Shown: piece by piece, positions 1 through 13,317 of the stretch
Layout: the number at the start of each line of letters is the position of its first letter
Numbering within the stretch: position 1 is the stretch's first letter
Source of the DNA: Brugia malayi
Taxonomy: Eukaryota > Nematoda > Chromadorea > Rhabditida > Onchocercidae
Length of the DNA: 64,000 bases
Direction of reading: 5' to 3'
Assembly: GCF_000002995.4 (NCBI RefSeq)
Contig: NW_025062477.1
Span: 12,816,696-12,880,695 of the forward strand
Translations under genes and position numbers: made by a program
The notes under the pieces: generated by a model
What the model saw: only the letters and a program-made list of their open reading frames with translations
Databases searched by the model: none
What the model was told of the DNA's origin: nothing

Positions 1-2837
1 AATTTCTTTCATATATTTAAGTTTTCTAATCTAACTAGAAAGCATTTTAAAAAAAAAAAATAAATAATTGCACAAGAAAAAAAGAACATTTTATAAAAGA
101 TTTCATTTGATTAAATGAAATTTATTCAGTAATTCTTTAGCAATTCCTTCAATTATAAATATTCTTCAGGAAAGATAACGGAAGAGTTGAGATGTCGCAT
201 TCTTTTATTAAAGCATTTGGCTATAACATAGGAAACAATTAGTTTAAGAGAACAGTGAAGGATTTGATGATGACGATGATTTCGGAATGAAACTAATCCG
301 GAATGTTAAAATAAGTGAAACCGGGAAAGCATTTTTTTTTTTTTAAGAAATGATGTAAGTAAATCAATTTAATTGTATTGCTCAAACATTTTCAAACTTA
401 TCTTCTTTTTTTCATATTATTTGCAAACTTAATTCAAAAAAAAAGAAAACTAATGGAACTCTAAACCTTATTTACTTTAATTTTCCACAATAAATGATCA
501 AAATGGATGAGCAAAAAATAATAGAAAAAAAAAAAATCGGAAAAAATTCGCATTTTCTTTTCAGAACAAAATCTGTTCATCAAATTGTGCATTTAGGTAC
601 AAACGAAATGAGGAAAATATAATAATGTATTTATTTCGTTTGCATGAAATATGAAAATGTCATTGAATATTTAACGTCAATTACGCTTCCAAGACATTAT
701 CATACGTAACGTAGACGATTACTTTATTTTTCATCGTATATACTTAAAATATTTGACAAATAATAAAGTTTGTTACATATTTTATATGGATTAATAAAAT
801 TAATAAAAATTCGCAAAAATTTTTTTATCTTAAAAAAGGGAAAAAAATTTTTGATTTCAAACAGAAAATTAAATAAAATTTCATTCAGTATAATAGGAAA
901 TTTAAAAAATGAAAAAAAAAAAAAAAGATTAACAGTAAAAACAATTTAAGATTTATTATATTATTCTTAGCATGTTAAACACACATACACATACACACAC
1001 ACATGCATTCATATTTATAAATAAATTTTATATTAATATAAGTTTTTCTGGTCCAACTGCTTTATCAATTATAATATAAAAATATGAGTAAACGCATATA
1101 TACATATGAAATTTAAATATTTGTCTTTTAAATTTGATTATTATTACAAACTGTAATTTATTAATAATGGTAATTATAGCTAAAATGAATAAATTATTAT
1201 TAATAAGGTAAAAATATTCTCTTAAGTATGAATTGTATTCAAATTTCAATAAAACAAATGTGAAATTTTTCATTTTTTAAAAATTTTTTTTATCGCTTTT
1301 TTTTGAAGTAATATAAGAAAATGAAAAGAAAAAGCTTTGCTAATAGCGATAAGAAACAAGAAAAAATTTTTTTTTTTTTTTTTTTTTTTTGTTTGGACAA
1401 AAATATTAAAAATTAAAAAAGAAATATTAATTAGAATATTTTGGAAAAATTTAAAGCAATCTGACAAATAAATATATGTAATTTTGTAATGATAACTAAT
1501 ATTGTGAAATGATAAATAATTTGAAAAAATTTTTTTAATATTAATAATAAAAATTCGAGCAAAAATTTTTTGTGTTTAAATATTGATGGAAATCAGAATT
1601 AAATAGTAAATGAAACAAAATATCTGATATTTAATTAGGAATAATTGAAAATATCTCACTTTTGTTAAGGAAATAATTTTGAATTTTATTGAAAATTCGA
1701 GCGGAGAGAAATATTGCAAAATTCATGCGAAATTCATCCTTTTTTTTTTTGAAAAAAATATATTTCTGTTATAATTTTAATTCTGTGATTCAAATCTCAA
1801 AATTTCGATTTTTTTTCCTAAAAAAAAAAATGGTATATCGATGAAAAAATTTTGCTACTTATTTGCATTAGTTAAAATTATGGCAAGCAGTATAATATTG
1901 AACAAATAAAATAATTAATATGTTTTTGTTAATTAGAGAGGTCAACCAATCAAGTTATTAATTAATATGTTTTATTTGAAATAGAATTTGCTCGATAAAA
2001 ATCAAAGACTGAAAAAATATTCAAACAACTGTATTATAAATTCGTTATCATCTTATCACTACATCCAAATTTTAATTATCATTATCACTAAATTTTATAA
2101 CTTAATTATCATTATCACTATTATTAATGTAAAAAGAAAGGAAAAAGCAAGTAAAAGTCCCATTTGGTTTCATTATTTACTTAGAAAATTTTGGTAATTT
2201 TTTTTAATAAATTTCTAAAAAAAAAAATTTCTTTTTGTGTTAAAACACTAATTTTTAGGAAATTTTCTTATTGATTTTTTGGAATAATATTAATGCTATA
2301 AATGAAGTTACCTTATATCAAAAATTTTCGAGAAAAAAGAAACGATTGAAATTAACAATTTTATTTTGTTTCGATAGAAATAGTATTAAATAATTAAGCA
2401 AATTAATAGAAAGAAAAAGACAAAATGCATGAAATTGATAACAAAAAAAAAAAGGAAAAGATTGAATTTCAGATTTTCGGAATGGACAAAGAAAAGAAAG
2501 TGACAACAATCTGAAATAACTAAATATTGTGACTAATGAAAAAAAGGAAAATGTAAAGATAAAGGTAACAAATGTAATTTTTTTTAAATATTTCATTTTG
2601 ATTTGTCTCAGTTCTTTTTTTCATTTATTTATTTAATTAGCTATTTCGAAAGGTTAAAAAAAAATAAAAGGAAACATACATATGTATTATTAAATTTTTT
2701 ATATCAAAGAAAAAAAAAAAAGAAGCAGTAAGAAGAGATATGTATTAAAAAAGGAAGCAAACTTTAAATTAAAGGAAAAAAATTAAATGCTGAAAATTTT
2801 GACGATTTTAAAATATTAATCTGTTATTATTACTTTT

Positions 2838-2876
<39 letters not shown>

Positions 2877-3180
2877 TTTATGAAATATTTATATTAAATG
2901 ATAAAACGATCGATTGATAAATTTTGCAATAAATGATCGATGCTGATAATGCATTTGTTATCATTTTGCCTTTTGTCGCTTTTTAACAATTATTACTTCA
3001 AATATTTTTATGAGTTCAATTTTCTCGAATACACAAATCATCACAGATTCAGATGTATAATAAATGCATCAGAGTTTGTCATTACTTTTTATCACTACAG
3101 ACCATTCTTATCACTACTCTTATCATTATTGTTGTTTACATTTACTATTATTATTATTGTACATACAAACGATTTTTTTC
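1..3180. other. Gene-poor AT-rich intergenic DNA
   Basis: No exon-like stretch with flanking splice signals was found on either strand. The DNA is a patchwork of A and T homopolymers, including a run of about 35 T at 2838-2872, and of short AT-rich words. Open frames here are low in complexity (Lys, Asn, Phe, Ile and Leu rich) and look like chance. Confidence 0.6.
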
Positions 3181-3190
3181 TATTTACACC

Positions 3191-3491
3191 TACACACACA
3201 CACACACGCACACACACACACAAATCCAAGTAGTCTTTTTTTGAAAACATCTCAGATATACGTACGCATAAACACGTACACTCATATACTTGTACGTAGC
3301 CACACAAATACAACATACACGCACGTATATAATACACACTCACATCATATGCTCATGTTAAACATAAATATACTTACAAATACAAATACGCTTACATGCT
3401 CACACTTACATACATATTCACATTCATGCACATATGTATAGCCATACACACATACACACATACACACATACACACATACATACATACATAT
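3191..3491. repeat. CA-rich microsatellite region
   Basis: Nearly pure (CA)n runs from about 3191 to 3223. A degenerate stretch of ACGTAC, CATAC and CACAT words follows, and then a TACACACA higher-order array at about 3443-3491. Open frames crossing it are His/Thr repeats and are not genes. Confidence 0.9.
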
Positions 3492-4259
3492 GATATGAAC
3501 GAATGGAATTCAGAACGGAAAACAGTCAGTCAGTCGGTTAATGCAAAAGACAGTGAGGCAAAAATAAGTAAATATTTGGGAAATACTGGATAGATAAAGA
3601 GTGAGTAAACATTGGAAGAATATCGAATAGGAATGAAAGGACTTGAAAGAATGACAGAGCAATTAGATTTCATTTAATATTGGAAGTCTGAATGGGACAC
3701 ATACACAATTCAGACCAGTAAAATCGATGTTTGTGAAGGAGGAAAATGAGTGAATTGACTGGACTTAACTAGGCCAGAACCTAGACTAGTCTCTTCTCTC
3801 CATTCTTTTTTTTGAATGAATGAATGAATGAATGGAGTAAGCATACACATACAAACTATTACAAATTTTCATTTTTTATTATCCAAAAAAAAATTATAAT
3901 AATTTACTATCTTTCTTCTTTCTTGAAATTTTCCTTGAAAAAAAAAAAAAAAATTATCTTTTTGATATATACATTTTTAATTGAAATTTTTCCCACTTTA
4001 ATTATGAAATATTTTTTGAAACTTTCTTAATTAATAATTTTTGCTCCTCTTTTTCTTTCTTTTCCCTTTTTATTATTTTGTAAAAATGAATGGAAATGAA
4101 TAAATATAAAATGAAATGAATGAATGAATGAACAATGTAAAGGAAGTAGAAAATTCATGCACTCAATTAAAAATTTAAAGAATTTTTACAAATGTTGTCT
4201 CTTTCTCCTGTTTTTTTTTTTTTTTTTCTTTTTTTCGTTTTTTAAACTAATAAAGTATT
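3492..4259. other. Intergenic, moderately complex
   Basis: 3500-3800 is more complex in base composition than its surroundings and holds short inverted words: GTCTGAAT paired with ATTCAGAC near 3686-3714, and CTAGG paired with CCTAG near 3769-3784. A GAAT tetranucleotide run lies at about 3815-3835. No splice-bounded coding exon is apparent. Confidence 0.4.
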
Positions 4260-7200
4260 TTATCCTTTATCATCGACACACGTAAAAACACGTGAAATGG
4301 TGAAAACATACGTGTAAAAAGCGAAGGTATGAGTAAAATAATAAAAGCTTTCAATGAAGAAAACGTATATGTAAATAAAAAAAGAAGTGTTTAAAATAAT
4401 GATAATGATATAAAAAACACGTGCAGAGGAAAGGAAACACACGCGTAAGTAATGATAAGTTTTTGTAAGCAATCGAAATGCATTCATTAAGTCATATAAA
4501 TAAATATTTATATGAGTAAACAAATGAAATGTAAACATATGTAAGCATAACAAGCATAGCAACAGATATATAAACGATGATAAGTAGAGACAATAAGAAA
4601 ATATTTTTTTTTTTTTTTTAAATATAGATGTAAATAAAGAGTACAAGTTAAGGTAAATGTGGTAAAGTTGGAGGTTAAAGGTTAAAACTTTTGACACAAC
4701 TTGCTTAGAAGAAAAAAAAATATGAAAATGACGAAACAATGACTTTTGTTTGGTATGATCATATTACATTATATTAACATGTAAATGTTTTTATTCATGA
4801 ATGAGCAAATTGGATGTAGGTAAATAAATACTAAACAAATAAACATTGAACAAATTAGCACATAAAAAATTTTTAATTCAATTAATTGCTTAAAATGGAA
4901 TAAGTTTTAACATAAGTTTGGCTTCTAGCAACTGCAATAAAATGTGCCAACCAAATAATTAACATTTTATTTCTTTTTTGTATAGCAAACTAAAAACATG
5001 CATAAATCTAATGTCATCAACAATTTAAATCGAAAAAAAAAAAAAAAAACTAATTCCAAGTGATCGATAAAATTAAGATATCACAAAATATTCAATTAAT
5101 TATTGATGATCACAAAAACCGCTGCTAATCAGTTCCCATGTGCCATATATCAATTAATAACCTTTTAAAATATTTCATTAGTTTAAATAAGATGAAAAAA
5201 AAAAAAAAAAAACAAGCTAATTAAATATAATAAAGTTAATTTATAAGCGAAAAGAAAATGTCACAGAGTTGGATACGAATTTTCATTTTCTTTTTTTGAG
5301 AGGTTTTTTTAATACAAAAATTTGCACAGCTTTCAAAAGCAATGAATCATTCATATTGTGTTATACTATTCAAATTTATTGTAATATGTGAAAGTTAAAA
5401 TAAACGAAAGAGAAAAAATGACGTCACTCTAATAATTTTTGCTAAAAATGATTAGAATAGAATTCAATTTAGCTAAATTTACTTCTTGAAAAGTATTTCC
5501 CAAGAGGTAAATGTATTTCAAAAATTTAGTCTTGCTGATAAACAAATTTAAAAGCATTGTATTATTATTATTGTTGCTACTATCATTATAATTGTTATTA
5601 TTATTATCATTATTCTTATTGTCATTATCACTGTTATTATTATTATTACTTTATTATTACTATTATACTATTATTATTATTATTATTGGTAATATTGATA
5701 ATATTGATAATATTTCTCGCAGATTATTTTCTAAACGAAATTGATTTAATTTTCATCGTATCATTAGGCTTCGTTTATTTTTATAATAAAGCAACCAACT
5801 TTCATTATAACGATAACTTAATGAATGCTACTTTGAAATGGATTATAATAATTAAGAATAGCAAGATAATGATAGATAATGATAGTTTAAATGATGGTTT
5901 AATAAAGGAAAATTATTATAGTTTATACTTATCTGTCAACTAACAAAAAAAATATTAATTTTTTATTTAATAATTATAGTCAAATTAAGTGCTCAAAAGG
6001 AAACGAATAAAAAAGAATTAAATAATTCGTTGGCTAAACAATAAACAATAAGACAATGAGTAGTATGTTAAGAAGTAATTGTATTTGTAAGAAAAATAAT
6101 TATGCTAAGTAAATAATATAATATCTTATTAGTTAATCTATGTTTCCAATTATTTACTACTAATTTTCTTCTCCCTGTTTGAAATCTTTCATTAAATTTG
6201 ATATGAATAAAAAATGTTAGAGTTAGCTCTGTGCAGGTGAAATTTGCTAATTAAGCGCGAAATATTTGATTAATTTTTTAGCTAACAATTAAATTCTAAT
6301 CAGAAAAGAAAGGGAAAGAAAGAAAAGGAAAGAGAGAGAAAAAAAAGAAAAATGTCAATTGAAACCGCAGCTGTTGTTTTAGTTAGAGCTTTTGCTTTTT
6401 ATAATTACAAAAAAAAAAAAAAAATAGAAAGAGAGAAGAAAGAGAGAGAGAGAGAGAGGGAGAGGGAGAGAGAGAGAAAGCCCTGCACTTATAATCCTTC
6501 ATTAAAATCCATTATTCATAACAGCTTATGTGGATTGAGCGAACAATAAAACACTGATGACTAATATTGAGATTTTTTGATAATACAATGATATTTGATG
6601 TAGTTAAAATAGCAAAATGACTGATAAAAAGCGGCTAACATTTGAAAACTTTTCCAATTCTAATATTATCAATTTTGATTTACTGTTATTAGATATATTG
6701 TTTGAATGTTACTTTCAACTTAAATATTTTATTTAAATTTGATGCATGACGTTAGATATGTGCTGAATACCTTAAGAAATGTTTGACCGGAATTAGTCAT
6801 CTCGTTACGTTCAGTATTATTTAATTAAATTAAATGTATTCTTATGCGTTGAATATCGCAATACAATGTTTGATTCAATTAAACATATTCCTACATGTTG
6901 AATGTCTCAGTAAAATATTTTATTAAATTAAACTGATGTTGATTGTGTATAAATTAAATTATATGTCTCGTAATATATAGAGAGGTATATAGATATATCT
7001 ATATATTATTGTTAAGTCTTACTCTTTACTTAATAAACTTAAAATACACACAATTTGTAGTAAATATTTATCAGATAAGATTATAGATGAAACATTCGAA
7101 CTACAGGATAATATAAAATTCTGATTTATATCAGTAATTAATTGTAAAATGATAATAAATAAATAATAATAATAAATGATAATAAAAAATAATATATGTA

Positions 7201-7894
7201 ATATAGTATAATAAATAATAAAATAAATAAATAATAATTAATAGTAACAGTAACAATAATAAATAATAATAACAGTAATAATCATAATAAATATTAATAA
7301 TAATGATAATAAATATTTGATAATTTCAATAATAATAGCAATAATAATAATAAATATATAGTAATAGTATAGGAAAAATTCGAGTAATACCTTATTTGAT
7401 TGATTATCAGATATTAATAATAATGACTACTATTGCTGTTTTATTGTAATAGCAACAGTAACGGCAACAACAACAGCAAGCAATAAAAATGACGAGAAAA
7501 AAATATATATGACAATAAGAAAATATAAAACAATAGCAATAAGAAACAACAATAACTAGGCCAATTACTACTACTACTACAACAATAACAACAACGTCTA
7601 GTGATGAACCAAAAGTCACACTTAAGCATAGCACTCTTTCCACTATTTCCCACTTTCTCTATAACTGACATTATCATCTTACCTTTTCATTCCATTTCAA
7701 CAGACGCTTTCGTTTCCCTTCCCTTTCACTATCTCAGTTTTACAAGCTATTAAGTTATGTCTAGCTAACACTTAGCCTAAGCCTCGAGTAGGCTCAACAT
7801 TCGTCTTACTTACCTCTTTTCTATCCTTCTCTTTTCTCTCAATCCTATACAAACTGTCTTATCCCAAAATAGCATTACCAATGCTTAGCTTTGG
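4260..7894. other. Intergenic DNA with ATT/AAT and GA repeats
   Basis: Contains ATT-type trinucleotide DNA (5557-5710), a GA tract (about 6429-6478), two degenerate copies of a roughly 49-bp unit at about 6825-6922, an 18-bp AT palindrome near 6988, and AAT-type DNA (7140-7360). The open frames it yields are translated microsatellites. No gene could be supported. Confidence 0.5.
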
Positions 7895-8050
7895 CTTAGT
7901 CATTGCCTCACTAGGCTATACTCAATGATTGTCTCACTAGGCTATACTCAATCATTGCCTTACTAGGCTATACTCAATCATTGCCTTACTAGGCTATACC
8001 CCGTCATTTTCTCACTAGGCCATACTTCATCATTGCCTTACTAGGCTACA
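7895..8050. repeat. 26-bp minisatellite, six units
   Basis: Six head-to-tail units of 26 bp. The consensus contains CAATCATTGCC followed by TTACTAGGCTATA. Units 3 and 4 are identical and the others differ by a few substitutions, so the array is of moderate age. It is followed about 110 bp later by a long palindrome. Confidence 0.9.
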
Positions 8051-8160
8051 ACTCTTCCTACTCATACATAAGCATATATATAAATATATGCCTAATCATT
8101 TTCCTTCTTCTTACACTTTGCATATAACTTTATTTGAAAAAAAAAGCAAAAAAATGGATG

Positions 8161-8195
8161 CTAAAATGCTAAAAACATGTTTATTAGCATTTTAG
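8161..8195. repeat. 35-bp near-perfect palindrome
   Basis: Arms CTAAAATGCTAA and TTAGCATTTTAG are perfect inverted 12-mers. The centre AAACATGTTTA is itself nearly self-complementary. Folded as one unit, the whole 35 bp has a single mismatched pair. It could form a hairpin or cruciform. No function is evident. Confidence 0.85.
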
Positions 8196-8523
8196 GCCAT
8201 AGTGACACTCAACTAAATTTACACACAAATGCATATGAAGATAACTTAAAAAGGCTTTAACTCTAAGGCTTAAATATACACATATATAGATTTATTTAGC
8301 TCCAAAAGGCTTAATGTTTATTTTAAAGTTTAAAAACAAAAACACAAATGTAAGAAGCGCAAAGTGTCACTTTCCTTCTTTCTCTCATTTTATTTTTTAT
8401 TATTTTTCTCATCATCTCAAATTCGATAACATAGAGACATTTTGTCGAGAATTTTTCAGTCCTTTAATTCATTCTCTTTTCATTCTAATATTTCTTCTTC
8501 ATTTCCACTTTCATTTTTATCCA

Positions 8524-8596
8524 TACACACACACACATACACATACATACACACATACACATACACACATACACACATACACATACACACATACAT
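8524..8596. repeat. CA/CATACA microsatellite
   Basis: CACACA and CATACA words alternate without interruption. The following 8620-8770 is a pyrimidine-rich TTC/CTT stretch. Confidence 0.9.
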
Positions 8597-8599
8597 TTA

Positions 8600-10117
8600 T
8601 GATGATTTAAACCTAACATTACTTAATCTTCTTTTCGTTTCTTCTCTTTCTCTTCTTTTTCCTTCTCTTCTTCCTCCTTCTTCTATCTTCTATCTTCCTG
8701 TTCCGAATATCTTTCCTCTCCAAATTCTTCTCTCCCTCTACTTTCACCTTCTTCTTTTCCACTTATCACTTATCCTATCACATCATGAAATAAAGAGATA
8801 ATTTAAAGAGATAAATTGAAAGGAAGAAATTATATAAATTGATGGATATATTATCGATTAAGTTATTTGTTATTTTGTTATAATGGAATTTTGATTGTGA
8901 AATAACATTGAAAATAAAAATGAAAATTATTTAAAATTTTTTGGATATGACAATTGCAATATATCTTAAGAGCTTTTATTTTTTTAAAAGAAAAAGTGAC
9001 AAAAAGTAACAGAAAATTTATTTGCATCATTTAAAATTTTATTTTAAAAAAAAAAAACTAAAAATTAAATGTTTAACTTAGCAATTGAAAAGTGAAACAA
9101 GCCTAACATTATTAAGCTGTACCAACAGCAGCAATAAGAATTGTTTTGAATTGATAAAACTGTAAATTTCTCTTTAACTTTTGAATTGATCAAAGAAAAG
9201 TTACTGATCATTTAGATCTTTTTTTAAAGTCTACTTCAATCAAATTATCAGTATGTGCGATGCATTCTAATCAGTAAGTATTTTCTGTTTCTTTCTTAGA
9301 TATTATCATGCCTTAATTTCATGGAAACATTTAGTCACAAATATATTTCGATATAGTCCACTTATAGTCTTTCTTTTGGAATCTAAAAATTTCTAAGTAT
9401 CCTCAATCCGTTTTATTTTACTTAAAGGTACTTAAGCCTTTTCTTCCTCTCTCTCTCTCTTTTCCTCCCTCTTTGTTTTCCCTTTTCTTCAAGATGTTTT
9501 CATAGAAATTCAAATTAAAGAAAAAAGAAACAAACATTTAAATAATTGTAATAAAGTTTTCAGGCTTAATTTTTTATTGCTTCTAAATTTTAATTAAATT
9601 AGCACAGACACATATTGGATTTTAAGGAACTGACAGATAATGGATTAAAATTATCACAATTAATTAATGTTAGAATTATTGTATTATGGAAAATATATAA
9701 ATAATAAGTTGTAATAATATATTACTGTAAGTTTTATTTCAATTTGCATAGCTGATCAAAAGAATATATATTTCGATTGTCGTTAAAATTGATACATTCA
9801 TCATAACTAATAAATTTAATACCGAGAAATAGACTGCACGCAAGAAAAAGCAAAGAAGAAGAAATTAGATAAATTATAGGAATAAATTTCTTTTATAAAT
9901 TTATTTAGTATCAGAAATTTAACACAAAATAACAAATTAATCCGTTTAAAATGTAATAAAAAAGTATCATTAACTGTATGAAAAGTGTAACTTTTCCTAA
10001 AAAAGTTTTACATACATCATTGCAATATAATTTTGATAATAACATTTTGAGGAAAAATAGTATTTGAGATGAATAATGGCCTAGTAGTGGACAGGCCAAT
10101 CAACTATTGGCATGTAT

Positions 10118-10149
<32 letters not shown>

Positions 10150-13100
10150 TTATGAATGCAATGAATGAATTGGAAATAGCACTGACAATTCAGTATTGAC
10201 AATGTCTTCATTCTCAGACATTTCTCTTTTCTTCGCATGAAGATTATTAAGTTATTTATCATTTCCTATTCCATATCTCTTCTAAATCCCAGTTTTTTTC
10301 TTATTTTAATTCTACGAAAAAGTGTTCAAATACTGAAGCAAAAATTATTCGTTGAATAGTAATTCAGCAATGCTAATAATAAAAAATAGGAATGATAAAT
10401 ACAAGTAATAATAATAATAATAGCAACAATAATAATGAAAAAAATAATAGCAATAATAATAATAATAATAGCAACAATAATAATAATGATAAAAATAATA
10501 GCAATAATAATAATAATAATAATAATAGCAACAATAATAGTACTAATAATAATAAAAAATAATAATTAACATTAATAATGATAATAAATAATATTAATAA
10601 ATAATATACACGTTATTTACCAATCACTGCTTTGTCCAGTTTTTTATTTTAATTCTAATAAAATCATTTTTTGTTATTTAGTTTATTTATGCATATCATA
10701 TAATAGTATGATAGCTATCTTCTTCACACCGATCCTTTTATCTTATCCTGAAATAATCAGTTAATATTTTAAAATATTATTTGTTTGAATGTATCAATAA
10801 ATATGAAAAAAAGTTGTTAAATATAATGTGATAAAATAGAAATGAAAATTTATGGTATTATCTTGTTAGTACTTTCAAGTATACATTGAAATAATAATAA
10901 CTAATTATTGTTATTATCACTATTATTATTATTATTATTAAATATTTGACTCTGATTAAATGAAATGACAAAAGCTTGGCTTAGCTTAAAATATTTGATT
11001 TTAATATATATATATATGCACATAAATGTTGTTATGCATTTTAGATTAAATAAAAATATTTTCTTTTTTCTGCAAAGCAAGAAAGCCTTACGACTATTTT
11101 AAGCTACGATCTGAGAGAACTAAGAGTTGAACATGATGATGTGCTACTGTAAAATGATATATTTAAACTGCCATCAAGTAATTAAAAAATTTAAGCAAAA
11201 ATAGAAAACATGGAATATACATATACTTTTTTCTTCTAATCTGAAGTCATAGACACTTGACATTTATTTGATAAATTATATCATATGACTTGATTATTAC
11301 TTCATTAAAATGTTTCCGAACAGAAAACAAATATCAATTATCAATTAATTAAGCCGGAAAAAGTTTGTCAAACAAATCTGAATTTAGAAAATCAGTTTGT
11401 CTATATAAAAGAGAAAATTTCACCTATTTAAAAAAAAAAGAAAGGAAAAAATAGCACCAAAATAAAATTATATTAAAATGGGGAAAGATAAATAAAGAAA
11501 AACTTTTTCGGTTTAAGAAAAAAAATTGATAGAAAAATTGTACTTTATGAAAGGGATAACTGAAAAATAGAAAATAACTAATAGCATTTTAAAAAAAAAA
11601 ATGATTTATTGTTCTAAACAAGATTTCTTTATAATTTGAAAATGGTTAACAAAAAAAAAAAAAAAATCTGTGTGTATTTTAAAGAAAAAATGGTTAAAAA
11701 GCGGTGATCAAATTATATTAAACCGAAATTTAAACATATGCTTTAAAAATAAATTTAAATATATGCTATGAAAAAAAATAATAAGCACATGTGTATAAAA
11801 ACTTAGGTGTTGTTCATCACTTTATTTATCTGTTTATTTATTTATTTGTTTATCTGTTTATGTATTTATACATGCACGTAAAACGGTGCAAATAGTAAAT
11901 ATAATGTATTTTCAACAAATATATTGGTATATTATGGCTATTTGTCAGCAATGAATGTATTTTCATATTGAATAGATTTTATTTACTCAGTATGAAAACC
12001 TTTAAAGAAAAAAATTTTTTTTCAAAAAAAAAAAGAAATAAATGTTATTAGAACTTGGATTACACGATATAAGAATGTACTTAAAAGTGATAATTACTAG
12101 CAAAACAATTAATTAATGCACCATTTGCGCTTTGCGTGTTGTAATTTAAATGTAATCATAAGTTACTTAATCAATTGTATAAATATTATTATCATCTGAT
12201 AAACTGAATTATCTAAGAAATTGAAAAATGAATTCAATTAATTGATTCAACTAATATTCAGATTAATATTTATTTCTGTACACAAAAATATGAACTAGAA
12301 ATTTGTTATTAAATTGAAATTTAATGTTAATTTAGAAAAAGTGGAATTTTTTTTTAAAAAAAAAATGATATAATATTGATGATAAAATCAGAAGGAGGAC
12401 AATAGCAGAATTATTTAATAATTTTCCATAATTAAGATTGAAAAATTAAATTAGTTTTAAAAAATAAGAGATGAGAAGAAAGAGAGAGAGAGAGAGAGAG
12501 AAATACAATTACAATTATTTTAATTAGCTGCTAGTACACGCACGTTTTGGCTCAATTTGATGACATTCATTCGTTAAAACTTGCTATTTTCATTTTTTCA
12601 TCTCTTTTTTCCTTTCTACTTAAACAAGGAGAAATAAAGGGGAAAAAATTGCAAAAATAAAAAAATTAAAGCAAAGTGGTCGTTTCGATTAATAAAAGCT
12701 GAATTTTAGCTAAATAATTTTATGGAAGGAATATAAAACTTAGAAAGAAATCATTGTTTGCTTCATGAATTTCTTTTTTTAAAGTAAATATAAATTAAAT
12801 TTCTAAATTTTAATATACAATTAATAATATTTAATTGCAAAACTTTAGAAAAAGCGACATTTATTTAATATGAATTCATTTCTTGCTTCATGAATGTAAA
12901 TTAAATTTTAATTATTTATTATCCCTGTATAATTATACTCGTATCTCACCTTCGCATTATATAGACTTGTCATAATTTTTGCTTTCGTCTTGTCATAATA
13001 ATTTTTACTTTTCTGTGCAATTTCGAGAAAAAAAAAACTCGCAAACTTTTTTTCTCTTGGAAATATAATTTTTTCAAATCAAAATTTTTTCTCGTATAAA

Positions 13101-13279
13101 AAGTAAATATTGTAATCTTCAATGTTACATAAAGTTATTCCTAACATATTCGCTTCTATTTGCATAATAATTTACTTCGTTTTGTATCATTTATCACTTT
13201 GCATCACCAAAAGTGCAAATTAAATTTCAATCCTTGCGCTTTTTTCAAGTGTCATTAAAAAAATGAGAAAGAGAGAGGA

Positions 13280-13317
<38 letters not shown>

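Noticed and set aside
3064..3441. Open frames of 80-125 codons
   Set aside because: Translated CA repeats rich in Thr/His; no splice or start context.
7441..7677. Cys/Ser/Val-rich minus-strand frames
   Set aside because: Products of AAC/TAC triplet repeats.
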